Positions 23,901 through 31,960 of a stretch of 64,000 nucleotides of DNA are shown here, one piece after another. Position 1 is the first letter of the stretch. Every line of letters starts with the position of its first letter. The notes below the pieces were generated by a model. It saw nothing but the letters and a program-made list of their open reading frames with translations. It was not told where the DNA came from and made no database searches. This DNA is from an uncultured Clostridia bacterium (GTDB lineage Bacteria > Bacillota > Clostridia > UBA1381). The translations under genes and the position numbers were made by a program. The DNA lies in contig CANRKO010000002.1 in NCBI GenBank assembly GCA_947631235.1, forward strand, positions 62,001 through 126,000. The letters are read 5' to 3'.

Positions 23901-24015
23901 GCCTCCCTTGTTAAAGGGAGGGGGACCGCCGTAGGCGGTGGAGGGATTCATTACGAAAAATCAAAAAGGAATCCCCCAGTCAGCTTCGCTGACAGCCCCC
24001 TTTGACAAGGGGGCC
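23901..24015. repeat. Composite multi-stem dispersed repeat (CTCCCTTGT family)
   Basis: CCTCCCTT...AAGGGAGG, a GACCGCC...GGCGGT stem, GAGGGATTC, an AT-rich middle, then GAATCCCCC, CAGC...GCTG, and CCCCCTT...AAGGGGG. The element ends exactly at the scpB stop codon and recurs at 49889 and, inverted, at 56334. Confidence 0.85.
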
Positions 24016-24594
24016 TTACGCGTCCGTCTCCGTACTCTCTCCCTCGATTTCCATTTGTACGCCCTGAGCGCTCTCGGTGTCGAGACTGCTCAAATCGAGC
24101 GGCGGCAAATCGTGCGGGTCTTTAAGCCCGAAACAGCGCAGAAACGTGTCCGTCGTCACGTACAATATCGGTCTGCCGGGCGCGTCAAGCCTGCCCTTTT
24201 CCTCGATAAGACCGCGCTCGTACAGCCTGTTCACACAGCCGTCACTGTTTACACCGCGTATTTCCTCGATCTGCCCCCGCGTCACGGGCTGCTTGTACGC
24301 GATAATCGCGAGAGCCTCCATCGCCGCGTTTGACAGCGGCTGAAGTCTCTGCTCTCCTAATATTTCCTGTATATACGTATAATATTCGGGGCGCGAACAA
24401 ATCTGATATCCCTCCGAAATATCTATTATGCTAAAGCCGCGCTTGTCGCGCTCGTATTCGTCTTTAAGCTCGCCGACGGCGTTTTCCACATCCTCAACGC
24501 CGCAATCGAGAACTGCCGCCAGTTTTGCGGCTTTGACGGGTTCGCCCGCCGCGAACAGTATACCCTCTATGGCGTATTTTATATTTTCCTTCAT
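24016..24594 (-). CDS. scpB: Segregation and condensation protein B
   Basis: ScpB (192 residues) is a kleisin-interacting winged-helix protein of the SMC-ScpAB condensin that compacts and separates chromosomes. Two winged-helix domains span about 1-85 and 90-165. The conserved block A-L-A-I-I-A-Y-K-Q-P-V-T-R-x-x-I-E-x-I-R-G-V-x-S-D near 94-118 is diagnostic. The end is acidic and variable. Its ATG overlaps the scpA stop by four bases. The stop abuts a dispersed repeat that may act as the transcription end. Confidence 0.95.
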   Translation of the reverse strand: MKENIKYAIEGILFAAGEPVKAAKLAAVLDCGVEDVENAVGELKDEYERDKRGFSIIDISEGYQICSRPEYYTYIQEILGEQRLQPLSNAAMEALAIIAYKQPVTRGQIEEIRGVNSDGCVNRLYERGLIEEKGRLDAPGRPILYVTTDTFLRCFGLKDPHDLPPLDLSSLDTESAQGVQMEIEGESTETDA

Positions 24595-25334
24595 TCATTT
24601 CCTCCCCGCGCGCCGCCGCGCCTTGACGTGAGTATAAAATCCTTCTTTTCGCTGTCGTAATCGGCTGACAGTCTGCCGAGTTTTACCATTTCAAGCACCG
24701 CGAGGAACGTCGCGATCATCTCGGGCTTGGAGTCATCCTCGCGAAACAGCGTTTCAAACCTTATCTTACCCGAACGGCGCAGACGCTTGCAGATTTTCTC
24801 GACCATATCGTCCACCGACACCTTTTCGCGTCCGACGATCTGTGAGAACGCGCGTTTTTCGGGCTTTTGCCTTCTCATATGGCGGCGGAAAATGCTCTCA
24901 AACGCGCTTAAAAGCTCGTCCGTACTGTGGCTTACGTCGTACTCCGGCGCGGGGAAGTCGATATTCTCCGCCTCGCGGAACACCATATGCCGCGTCGAGA
25001 ACTCGCTCTTTCTTAGTTCCTGCGACGCTTCCTTGTACTGCTGATATTCAAGAAGTCTGCGCGCAAGATCCTCTCGTGGGTCGTCCTCGTCGTCCTCGTC
25101 GGTTTTCGGCAGCAGCATTTTTGACTTTATATACAAAAGTTGCGACGCCATAACGAGAAATTCGCTCGTGTTGTCGAGGTTCAGCTCCTCTATGCCGTCA
25201 ATCGCCTCAAGGTACTGCTCCGTTATCATCGCTATCGGTATATCGTAAATGCTGACCTTATTTTTGCGTATAAGCGTCAGCAGCAAGTCGAGCGGCCCCT
25301 CAAAATTTTCGAGTTTATACGTTACCTGTTCCAT
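24591..25334 (-). CDS. scpA: Segregation and condensation protein A
   Basis: ScpA (247 residues) is the kleisin bridging the SMC heads. The N-terminal signature F-E-G-P-L-D-L-L-L-x-L-I-R-K is at residues 11-25, followed by the helix I-A-x-I-T-E-Q-Y-L and M-A-S-Q-L-L-Y-I-K-S-K-M-L-L-P near 58-75. The acidic linker (D-E-D-D-E-D-D) is typical, and the C-terminal winged helix (F-L-A-V-L-E-M-V-K-L) binds SMC. The start is ATG at 25334, whose bases overlap the M50 protease stop; a TTG one codon earlier is possible. The operon order protease-scpA-scpB is common in Clostridia. Confidence 0.95.
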   Translation of the reverse strand: MEQVTYKLENFEGPLDLLLTLIRKNKVSIYDIPIAMITEQYLEAIDGIEELNLDNTSEFLVMASQLLYIKSKMLLPKTDEDDEDDPREDLARRLLEYQQYKEASQELRKSEFSTRHMVFREAENIDFPAPEYDVSHSTDELLSAFESIFRRHMRRQKPEKRAFSQIVGREKVSVDDMVEKICKRLRRSGKIRFETLFREDDSKPEMIATFLAVLEMVKLGRLSADYDSEKKDFILTSRRGGARGGNE

Positions 25335-26011
25335 CAAACCATTATCCTTATCAAGCCGTTAAGCAAATTCGTGATACCGTCCATAAAGAAGCTTACGCCC
25401 GTGCCTATCACGGCGTTCAGTGCGCCAGATACGGACAGTACCATAATCAGTATCAACGCGTATCTCTCGTACTGCATGATCGTGTAGTATATCCTGTTCG
25501 GCACGATTATGCCGAGCACCTTCGCGCCGTCCAGCGGCGGAATGGGGATGAAGTTGAACACCATGAAACAGAGATTGCGAAACGCGAAAAACGAAAGTAT
25601 GCTGCCCACGGTGTTTACCGCGCCGTACCATCCGAGATTAAGCTTTATATTCACGACAAGAAACGCCGCGTACAAAAGCATCGCCGCAAACGCCATTATG
25701 AGGTTCGCGAGCGGACCGGCGGCAGCAGTGACAGCCATGCCGGCTTTCGGATTTTTGTAGTAGCGCGGATTTACCTCCACGGGCTTTGCCCAGCCGAAAC
25801 CGGTGAGTATCATAAGCACCGTTCCCACAAGGTCGAGGTGCGCGAACGGGTTGAGCGTGAGCCTGCCCTGACTGCGCGGCGTGGGGTCGCCGAGCTTGTC
25901 CGACACAAGACCGTGCGCGAACTCGTGACCCGCGAGCGCGATAAGCGTGACGGGTATACCGATTAAAATATTCTGCCAGCTACCGAACAGGCGGGTGAAT
26001 ATATTAAACAT
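25334..26011 (-). CDS. Site-2 protease family (M50) membrane metalloprotease
   Basis: This 225-residue integral membrane protein has the zinc motif H-E-F-A-H at residues 29-33 and the second conserved motif (P-I-P-P-L-D-G near 163) that supplies the third ligand. N-P-F-A-H-L-D near 54-60 is typical of the short YwhC/Rv-type rhomboid-like M50 subgroup. Five or six membrane segments are visible. Substrates are unknown. It begins an operon with scpA and scpB, with a promoter 32 bases upstream of the ATG and AAGGAG as ribosome site. Confidence 0.92.
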   Translation of the reverse strand: MFNIFTRLFGSWQNILIGIPVTLIALAGHEFAHGLVSDKLGDPTPRSQGRLTLNPFAHLDLVGTVLMILTGFGWAKPVEVNPRYYKNPKAGMAVTAAAGPLANLIMAFAAMLLYAAFLVVNIKLNLGWYGAVNTVGSILSFFAFRNLCFMVFNFIPIPPLDGAKVLGIIVPNRIYYTIMQYERYALILIMVLSVSGALNAVIGTGVSFFMDGITNLLNGLIRIMV

Positions 26012-26042
26012 ACAAATTCTCCTTAATATTACAGATATTTAT

Positions 26043-26071
26043 ATTATATAAAATTTTTACCGAAAAGTAAA
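26043..26071 (-). promoter_or_regulatory. Promoter of the M50-scpA-scpB operon
   Basis: Reverse strand TTTACT (26066-26071), 17 bases, TATAAT (26043-26048). Confidence 0.6.
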
Positions 26072-26128
26072 GAGAAATTACCGATTAAACACAAAAAAAG
26101 AAAACCCCGCGACGTATGTTCGCAGGTA

Positions 26129-26230
26129 AAACCCCTCCGACGCCTACGGCGCCACCTCCCCTATTAGGGGAGGCATACGGTGAGGCTCCCCTATTAGGGG
26201 AGCTGTCACACGTAGTGTGACTGAGGGGTT
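26129..26230. repeat. Composite dispersed repeat, CTCCCCTATTAGGGGAG subtype
   Basis: Two half-elements are present, each with a CTCCCCTA/TAGGGGAG stem. One carries the GACGCC...GGCGCC stem and the other GTCACAC...GTGTGAC followed by GAGGGGTTT. The second half recurs at 45181-45229. Confidence 0.8.
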
Positions 26231-26238
26231 TATGCGCA

Positions 26239-27282
26239 CTATTTTATAACAACCGTCTTAATAACCTGCTGCTGCACCGGCACATCATCGGCGTTCATCG
26301 TATCGTTATGCTCCGTCGGCGTTTCGGCAATCGCGTCCACGTACTCCATACCGCTCGTCACACGCCCGAACGCCGCGTACTGACCGTCGAGCGAGTCGGT
26401 GTCGGCGTGCATGATAAAGAACTGGCTCGAACCGCTGTTATAATCCTGCGCTCTCGCCATGGAGATAACGCCCCTCGCGTGATGTATGAGGTTGAAATAA
26501 CCGTTTACGAGAAATTCACCCGTAATATTATCCGCTTTCTTATAGCCGTAATCCGTACCGAACCCACCGCCCTGAATCATAAAGCCCTCGATTACGCGGT
26601 GGAATATAAGCCCGTCATAGAAATGACTTTCGGCAAGCTTAACAAAATTCGCGACCGATACCGGCGCGATGTCGGGGTACAGTTCCAACTCTATAACGCC
26701 GCCGTTTTCAAGTTGAATTTCCGCGTTTACGACATTGCCGTTTTTAAGCGCATAACCGAGGTACGCGTCGTACATTCCGGACAAAGCCTGCTCATATGAT
26801 TTAAACTTTTCCGCAATGCCCGTCACATCGTCCGCGGGACGCGTGTACATAATATCGACCGTTCTCGATGCGTCGTCCCAGTTGACCTCCGCGCCGAAAA
26901 GTTCCGATAACGCCCTGAGCGGCACCATTGTGTAGTCGTTCATAATAACGGGCGGAACTTCCATGGATGCGTAACCGCACAGCTTAACCGCGTCCGTCAA
27001 AAACGCGGTATCTTTGCCTATCCACGCGAACGTCAGCTTTGACCCGTCGGTAACGGTTATACCCCGCGTTTCAGCGTCCCAGGCTATATCGCAGCCGAGC
27101 GCGTCGCTTACCGAGCGCAGCGAAACGAGCGTCCTGCCGTTCTCTATCACCGGCGGTACCTGCATTGTTACCGCGCTGCCGTTTACCCTGACGGTAACGT
27201 CGCCGTCAGCCGACGCGGGCAATGCCGTAAATATAGACGCCGCAACGGATAGAGCGGCGATAAAAGCGGTTATCTTTTTCAT
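26239..27282 (-). CDS. Secreted cyclophilin-type peptidyl-prolyl isomerase with two stalk domains
   Basis: This 347-residue exported foldase has a signal peptide (residues 1-25, ending PASA) and two copies of the copper-amine-oxidase N-terminal (stalk) domain at about 28-80 and 90-150 (V-P-P-V-I-E-N-G-R-T-L-V-S-L-R and V-P-P-V-I-M-N-D-Y-T-M-V-P-L-R). A cyclophilin domain spans about 188-345 with F-H-R-V-I-E-G-F-M-I-Q-G-G, S-M-A-R and S-S-Q-F-F-I; the active-site Arg is in FHRV. It should assist folding of exported proteins, with the stalk domains probably docking it in the wall. It has its own promoter. Confidence 0.93.
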   Translation of the reverse strand: MKKITAFIAALSVAASIFTALPASADGDVTVRVNGSAVTMQVPPVIENGRTLVSLRSVSDALGCDIAWDAETRGITVTDGSKLTFAWIGKDTAFLTDAVKLCGYASMEVPPVIMNDYTMVPLRALSELFGAEVNWDDASRTVDIMYTRPADDVTGIAEKFKSYEQALSGMYDAYLGYALKNGNVVNAEIQLENGGVIELELYPDIAPVSVANFVKLAESHFYDGLIFHRVIEGFMIQGGGFGTDYGYKKADNITGEFLVNGYFNLIHHARGVISMARAQDYNSGSSQFFIMHADTDSLDGQYAAFGRVTSGMEYVDAIAETPTEHNDTMNADDVPVQQQVIKTVVIK

Positions 27283-27314
27283 TTTAACAGCTCCTTAAAC
27301 ACAAATATATAAAT

Positions 27315-27343
27315 ATTGTACCACAATACGGCGTTTTTTTCAA
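27315..27343 (-). promoter_or_regulatory. Promoter of the cyclophilin gene
   Basis: Reverse strand TTGAAA (27338-27343), 17-base spacer, TACAAT (27315-27320). Confidence 0.75.
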
Positions 27344-27369
27344 TACGTATTTGCGCGGGAATTTTGTGG

Positions 27370-27398
27370 TTGTGCTTTTACGCATTTTATGATAGAAT
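27370..27398 (+). promoter_or_regulatory. Promoter of the M20 amidohydrolase gene
   Basis: TTGTGC (27370-27375), 17 bases, TAGAAT (27393-27398). It is divergent from the cyclophilin promoter 27 bases away. Confidence 0.6.
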
Positions 27399-27452
27399 GA
27401 ATTTTAAAGATAAATCAATTCGGAAACGACTTCATACAGCGGGAGGAGCAAA

Positions 27453-28670
27453 ATGGACATTAAAGAAATATTAAGCGGCGCGTCGGCGTTTCAAGCCGAA
27501 ATGTGCGAAATACGCCGCACGCTGCACCGTCACCCCGAGACGGGTTTTGATTTGACATTCACGAAGGCGTTTGTAAAGGAAAAGCTTACGGAATACGGAT
27601 ACGCGCCCGCCGAAACGGGAAAGGCTGGACTTGTCGCGCTGTGCGGCGGGAAAAGAAAGGGAAAAACAATTCTGCTCCGCGCCGATATGGACGCGCTGCC
27701 TGTTTGCGAAGAGGCGGACATTGATTTTCGCAGCGAAACGGACGGCAAAATGCACGGCTGCGGACACGATATGCACACGGCTATGCTGCTCGGCGCGGCG
27801 AAAATATTGAAGGCGCACGAGGACGAAATAGACGGCACGGTCAAGCTTGAATTTCAGCCCGCCGAGGAAATTTTCCAAGGCTCGCCCGACATGATTAAAT
27901 CGGGCGTGCTTGAAAATCCTCATGTTGACGCGGCTGTGATGATCCACGTAATGGCAGGTGTGCCGCTGCCTACAGGCATGATTGCGGTCTCGAACGGCGG
28001 AATTTCAACCGCGTCGTGCGAGCAGTACCACATAACGGTGCGCGGTAAGGGCGGTCACGGTTCCGTTCCGCACGAGACTATCGACCCGATAACGGCAGCC
28101 GCGCACATCCATCTCGTGCTCGCGGAAATAAACAGCCGCGAGATAGACGGTCACGATTACGGCGTGTTCACGACCGGACGGTTCGAGGCGGGCGGCGCAT
28201 CGAACGTCATACCCGACAAGGCTGAAATGTGGGGAACGATACGCACGACCGACCCCGAAAACAAGGTAGGGGAACTTATAAAAAAGCGTATGGAGGAAAT
28301 CGTTAAAGGCGTGGGTACGGCTTTGCGTTGCGAAACCGAGGTCGAGTTTTACGATTACTGCCCGTGTATGATGATAGACGACGACCTCGCGGGCGACATG
28401 CTTAAATACATGGAAGAAATGTTCGGCGACGGCGCGATAGACCTCTCCGTAATATCGGGCGGCAAGCCCGGCGGCGGCAGCGAGGACTTCGCGTTTGTGA
28501 GCCATGAAGTGCCGACGGCAAGCATATTTCTTGTCGCGGGCAGTTCAAACGACGGCTATATCTACGGTCAGCACCACCCGAAGGTGCGCTTTGACGACTC
28601 CGTGCTTTATCGCGGCGCGGCTGCCTACGCGTGCGCGGCTGTAAAATGGCTTGAAAATCATTCCTCGTGA
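27453..28670 (+). CDS. M20-family amidohydrolase (N-acyl-amino-acid deacylase type)
   Basis: This 405-residue enzyme belongs to the M20D group, which removes acyl groups from amino acids or peptides (hippurate hydrolase, N-acetyl-diaminopimelate deacetylase, IAA-amino acid hydrolases). Visible signatures are R-R-x-L-H-R-H-P-E near 21-29, L-R-A-D-M-D-A-L-P near 74-82 and G-C-G-H-D-M-H near 101-107, with Cys103 and His105 as likely metal ligands. E-F-Q-P-A-E-E holds the catalytic Glu. A lid domain lies in the middle (H-G-S-V-P-H). No signal peptide is present, so it is cytoplasmic. AGGAGC lies before the ATG. The substrate cannot be told from sequence. Confidence 0.92.
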   Translation: MDIKEILSGASAFQAEMCEIRRTLHRHPETGFDLTFTKAFVKEKLTEYGYAPAETGKAGLVALCGGKRKGKTILLRADMDALPVCEEADIDFRSETDGKMHGCGHDMHTAMLLGAAKILKAHEDEIDGTVKLEFQPAEEIFQGSPDMIKSGVLENPHVDAAVMIHVMAGVPLPTGMIAVSNGGISTASCEQYHITVRGKGGHGSVPHETIDPITAAAHIHLVLAEINSREIDGHDYGVFTTGRFEAGGASNVIPDKAEMWGTIRTTDPENKVGELIKKRMEEIVKGVGTALRCETEVEFYDYCPCMMIDDDLAGDMLKYMEEMFGDGAIDLSVISGGKPGGGSEDFAFVSHEVPTASIFLVAGSSNDGYIYGQHHPKVRFDDSVLYRGAAAYACAAVKWLENHSS

Positions 28671-28689
28671 GTGAAAACGGGAGAGGGAT

Positions 28690-30345
28690 ATGTATATATA
28701 CAAAAGCGGAATTAGCATAAAACGGTTTATGAATATAAAAAACGCGTACACGGAGAATTATCTTTGCGAGCTTTACGCGGAATACGAGCGCATTAAGGAC
28801 GCGCCCGTGCCGCAGCTTACACGTGAGGATTTTGACGGGTACGCGCTTACGGGCAGACGCGTGGGGTATGAACGCAAATATTTTGCGCGCCGCACCATGC
28901 TGCGCGACTTCGCGCTTATGACGCTGCTCGGCTGCGATGAGGCGGTTGAAAAATTAGAGAAAATAATAACGGCGGTGTGCGCGGAAAAAACGTGGACGCT
29001 CCCGGCTCACGCAAGCGGTGACGAAAACGCGGTTGACCTTTTCGCTGCCGAAACGGCGCAGTCGCTCACGGAAATAGTGTCGCTCACACGCGGCGTAATT
29101 AAGCCCGCCGTCGCGGAAAAAGCAATATCCGAGGTCAAACAGCGCGTACTCACGCCGTACCTTACGCGCCGCGAGCCGTACAACTGGGAAAATGCGCGCT
29201 CGAACTGGTGCGCCGTGTGCGGCGGCTGCGTCGGCATGACCGCGCTTTATCTTATAGAGGACGCGGACGAGGCGCGCAGAGCCGTCAGCGGACTTAAAAA
29301 CGTTTTTGAAAGCTACGCCGAAAGCTTTTCCGACGACGGAGCGTGTCTCGAGGGGCTGTACTACTGGGGTTACGGCATGACGTACCTAACCGCGTTTCTG
29401 GAGCTTTACCGTGAACGCACGGGCGCGGACTTTCCCGTGAACACGGAAAAACTCACGAAAATGGCAGCGTTCGCGGGCAAGTGCGCTGTTAAAGACGGCG
29501 TGACCGTCAGCTTTTCCGATGACTTTGAACGCGGCAGAATATACGCCGGACTTTCCTCGCGCCTTACGGAACTCTTCGGAGTGCCGCCGATACCGAGCGA
29601 GTACCTTGCGCCGTTTTCGGGCGACGAGTGCGGCAGGTGGTGCAGGGCGGTGCGCGACATGGCGTGGTACAACGCCGCCGAGGACGGAGAAACGGAAACG
29701 GTATCGGTGATGAACGGCGCTCAGTGGGCGATAATGCGCGGGAAAACGCTGTCGTTCGCCTTTAAGGGCGGCACGAACGGCGAGCCGCACAACCACAACG
29801 ACATAGGCAGCTTTACCGTCGTGAAAAACGGAGAAGTCATTCTCTGCGACCTCGGCGCGGGCGAGTACACGCGCGAGTATTTTTCCGATGACAGGTACGG
29901 CGTTTTCTGCTGTTCGTCCTTCGGTCACAGCGTACCCGTAATAAATGACGCGCCACAGCTTGCGGGCTCGGAGTACGCGGCGAAGGATTTTAAAGTAAAC
30001 GGCACAACTGTCGGCGCGGACATAAGCGGCGCGTACGGCGTAAGCACGCTCAAAAAATGCGCCCGCACACTCACGCTTGCCGAAAACGATATTCGCCTTA
30101 CCGATAAATTTGTAACGAACGAGCCTGTCAAAATAACGGAGCGTTTCATAACGCGCCTTGACGCGCATAAAACGGCTGACGGTATAGCCGTAGGCGGCGC
30201 AATTATTAAAGCGGACGGCGAATACGACGTGAAAATATCGTGCGCAAAGCACGCGGAACACGGCGGCAAAGAGACGGACGTGACGGTCATCGACTTCACG
30301 TTTGAAGTACATGGAGAGGGCGCGTTTACGCTCACAATAGAATAA
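28690..30345 (+). CDS. Heparinase II/III-like protein
   Basis: This 551-residue protein shows the layout of heparinase II/III relatives: a helical (alpha/alpha)-toroid to about residue 330 and a beta-sandwich C-terminal half. The conserved G-G-x-N-G-E-P-H-N-H-N-D-I-G-S-F near 360-376 holds the candidate catalytic or metal His residues. W-G-Y-G near 225 is also typical. It lacks a signal peptide, so it would act on imported oligosaccharides in the cytoplasm, such as uronic-acid-containing ones. It starts 19 bases after the M20 gene, probably co-transcribed. GAGAGGG is the ribosome site, unusually close to the ATG; an internal ATG at 28729 is an alternative without a clear site. Confidence 0.82.
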   Translation: MYIYKSGISIKRFMNIKNAYTENYLCELYAEYERIKDAPVPQLTREDFDGYALTGRRVGYERKYFARRTMLRDFALMTLLGCDEAVEKLEKIITAVCAEKTWTLPAHASGDENAVDLFAAETAQSLTEIVSLTRGVIKPAVAEKAISEVKQRVLTPYLTRREPYNWENARSNWCAVCGGCVGMTALYLIEDADEARRAVSGLKNVFESYAESFSDDGACLEGLYYWGYGMTYLTAFLELYRERTGADFPVNTEKLTKMAAFAGKCAVKDGVTVSFSDDFERGRIYAGLSSRLTELFGVPPIPSEYLAPFSGDECGRWCRAVRDMAWYNAAEDGETETVSVMNGAQWAIMRGKTLSFAFKGGTNGEPHNHNDIGSFTVVKNGEVILCDLGAGEYTREYFSDDRYGVFCCSSFGHSVPVINDAPQLAGSEYAAKDFKVNGTTVGADISGAYGVSTLKKCARTLTLAENDIRLTDKFVTNEPVKITERFITRLDAHKTADGIAVGGAIIKADGEYDVKISCAKHAEHGGKETDVTVIDFTFEVHGEGAFTLTIE

Positions 30346-30350
30346 ACGTA

Positions 30351-30379
30351 TTGACAAACGGCGGATTTGCTGATACAAT
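30351..30379 (+). promoter_or_regulatory. Promoter of the trpEG operon
   Basis: A perfect -35 TTGACA (30351-30356), 17-base spacer and TACAAT (30374-30379). It starts six bases after the previous stop codon. Predicted start near 30386. Confidence 0.88.
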
Positions 30380-30384
30380 ATCGG

Positions 30385-30407
30385 CAGACGAGATTAGATG
30401 AGACGAG
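30385..30407 (+). promoter_or_regulatory. Five-base-phased (G/T/C)AG triplets in the trp leader (TRAP-site-like)
   Basis: CAG, GAG, TAG, GAG and GAG follow one another at exact 5-base spacing from the predicted transcript start. TRAP binds 9-11 such triplets with 2-3 base spacers, so this is a short partial match only. AGACG within the block can pair with CGTCT in the left arm of the attenuator. Confidence 0.35.
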
Positions 30408-30425
30408 CAAAATGAATAGAATTAT

Positions 30426-30457
30426 ACGTCTTTTTCTGATGCGAAAAAGGCGTTTTT
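30426..30457 (+). terminator. Attenuator hairpin in the trpEG leader
   Basis: The stem ACGTCTTTTTC/GAAAAAGGCGT (one G-U pair) has a 6-base loop and is followed by TTTTT, 30 bases before the trpE ATG. It lies between promoter and gene, so it can only act by attenuation. Confidence 0.8.
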
Positions 30458-30487
30458 CATATAACATACGGAAAGGGTAGGATAGAG

Positions 30488-31960
30488 ATGTTCAATCTGA
30501 CACAGGACGAGGTAAAAACGCTCTCGAAGGATTACAACATAATACCGCTCACGACGGAGTGCTATGCCGATATGGACACGCCGATAAGCGTTTTCAAGCG
30601 TATGCGTACCGAAAAGGACTGCTTTTTGCTTGAAAGTATCGGTCAGAACCACGTCACGGCGCGTTATTCGTTTATAGGCAGAAAGCCGTTCCTGACGTTT
30701 AAGAGCCTCGAAAGTGAGATAACCGTCACCGACTGCGACGGCAATACGCGGACGTATACGGGTAAGCCGATGGAGGAGCTTGAAAGGATAGTGTCGGCGT
30801 ACAAAGCCCCCAAGCTTGACGACATACCGTCGTTTAACGGCGGCGCGGTCGGCTTTTTCGCCTACGACATAATACGCCAGTACGAGGAACTTCCAAACAG
30901 CAACCCCGACGAACTCGGCGTTCCCGATATGCAGTTTATGCTGACGGACGAGATAATAGCGTTCGACCACATACGCCAGAAGATAGTCATAATCGTGAAT
31001 ATCCACGCCGACGGCGACATAGAGACGCAGTACAAAAAAGCAGCCGACAGACTGCTCGAAATACGGCGTGAAATGGAGGATCTGTCGCCGCTTGCGGTAA
31101 AGGAGGAACACGTACAAATTTCGACCTCAAAGCCGGTGTCGAATATGACGAAAGAGCAGTTTTGCAAAAACGTCGAGAAGGCGAAGGAGTATATCAAAAA
31201 CGGCGACATATTTCAGGTCGTGCCGTCGCAGCGGTTCACGGTCGAAACGAACGTCAGCCCGTTCAACGTCTACCGTGCGCTGCGGCTCATAAACCCGTCG
31301 CCGTATATGTACTACCTCGATTTCGGGGATTATCAGATAGTCGGCGCGTCGCCGGAAATGCTCGTGAGAGTGGAGGACGGCATTGTACACACAGGACCAA
31401 TAGCGGGAACGCGTCCGCGCGGCAAGACGGTCGAGGAGGACGTGGAGCTTGAAAAGGGCTTATTAAAGGACGAAAAGGAAATAGCGGAACATACGATGCT
31501 CGTAGACCTCGGACGCAACGATATAGGACGCGTCAGCGAGTACGGCTCGGTGAAGGTGACGCGGTTTAAGTACGTCGAACGGTTCTCGCACGTAATGCAC
31601 ATAATATCCGACGTAGAGGGTAAGCTGCGGAAAGACAAAACGTGCTTTGACGCACTCGGCGCGACGCTGCCTGCCGGTACGCTTTCCGGCGCACCGAAAA
31701 TCCGCGCCATGGAAATCATAGACGAGCTTGAAAACACGAAACGCTGCGTATACGGCGGCGCGATAGGCTACATCAGCTTTAACGGCAACTTCGACAGCTG
31801 CATCACGATACGCACGGGCGTGTTCAAGGACGGCAAGGCGCACGTACAGGCGGGCGGCGGCATAGTGTACGACTCCGAACCGGAGTACGAGTACCGCGAG
31901 TCCGTAAACAAAGCGTCGGCTGTGCTTAAAGCCATAGAGGAAGCGGGTGATATAGTATGA
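30488..31960 (+). CDS. trpE: Anthranilate synthase component I
   Basis: TrpE (490 residues) converts chorismate and ammonia from TrpG to anthranilate, the first step of tryptophan synthesis. The N-terminal L-L-E-S motif near 47-50 forms the tryptophan feedback site, so the enzyme should be Trp-inhibited. The chorismate-binding C-terminal half (about 215-485) shows F-Q-V-V-P-S-Q-R, G-A-S-P-E-M-L-V-R, G-T-R-P-R-G and L-P-A-G-T-L-S-G-A-P-K. Length is normal. The stop overlaps the trpG start by four bases. No other trp genes follow, so the rest of the pathway is elsewhere. The leader carries a promoter and an attenuator. Confidence 0.96.
   Translation: MFNLTQDEVKTLSKDYNIIPLTTECYADMDTPISVFKRMRTEKDCFLLESIGQNHVTARYSFIGRKPFLTFKSLESEITVTDCDGNTRTYTGKPMEELERIVSAYKAPKLDDIPSFNGGAVGFFAYDIIRQYEELPNSNPDELGVPDMQFMLTDEIIAFDHIRQKIVIIVNIHADGDIETQYKKAADRLLEIRREMEDLSPLAVKEEHVQISTSKPVSNMTKEQFCKNVEKAKEYIKNGDIFQVVPSQRFTVETNVSPFNVYRALRLINPSPYMYYLDFGDYQIVGASPEMLVRVEDGIVHTGPIAGTRPRGKTVEEDVELEKGLLKDEKEIAEHTMLVDLGRNDIGRVSEYGSVKVTRFKYVERFSHVMHIISDVEGKLRKDKTCFDALGATLPAGTLSGAPKIRAMEIIDELENTKRCVYGGAIGYISFNGNFDSCITIRTGVFKDGKAHVQAGGGIVYDSEPEYEYRESVNKASAVLKAIEEAGDIV

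Noticed and set aside
30412-30480. Trp-codon leader peptide in the trpEG leader
   Set aside because: The small ORF contains no Trp codon, so classical ribosome-mediated Trp attenuation is not supported.
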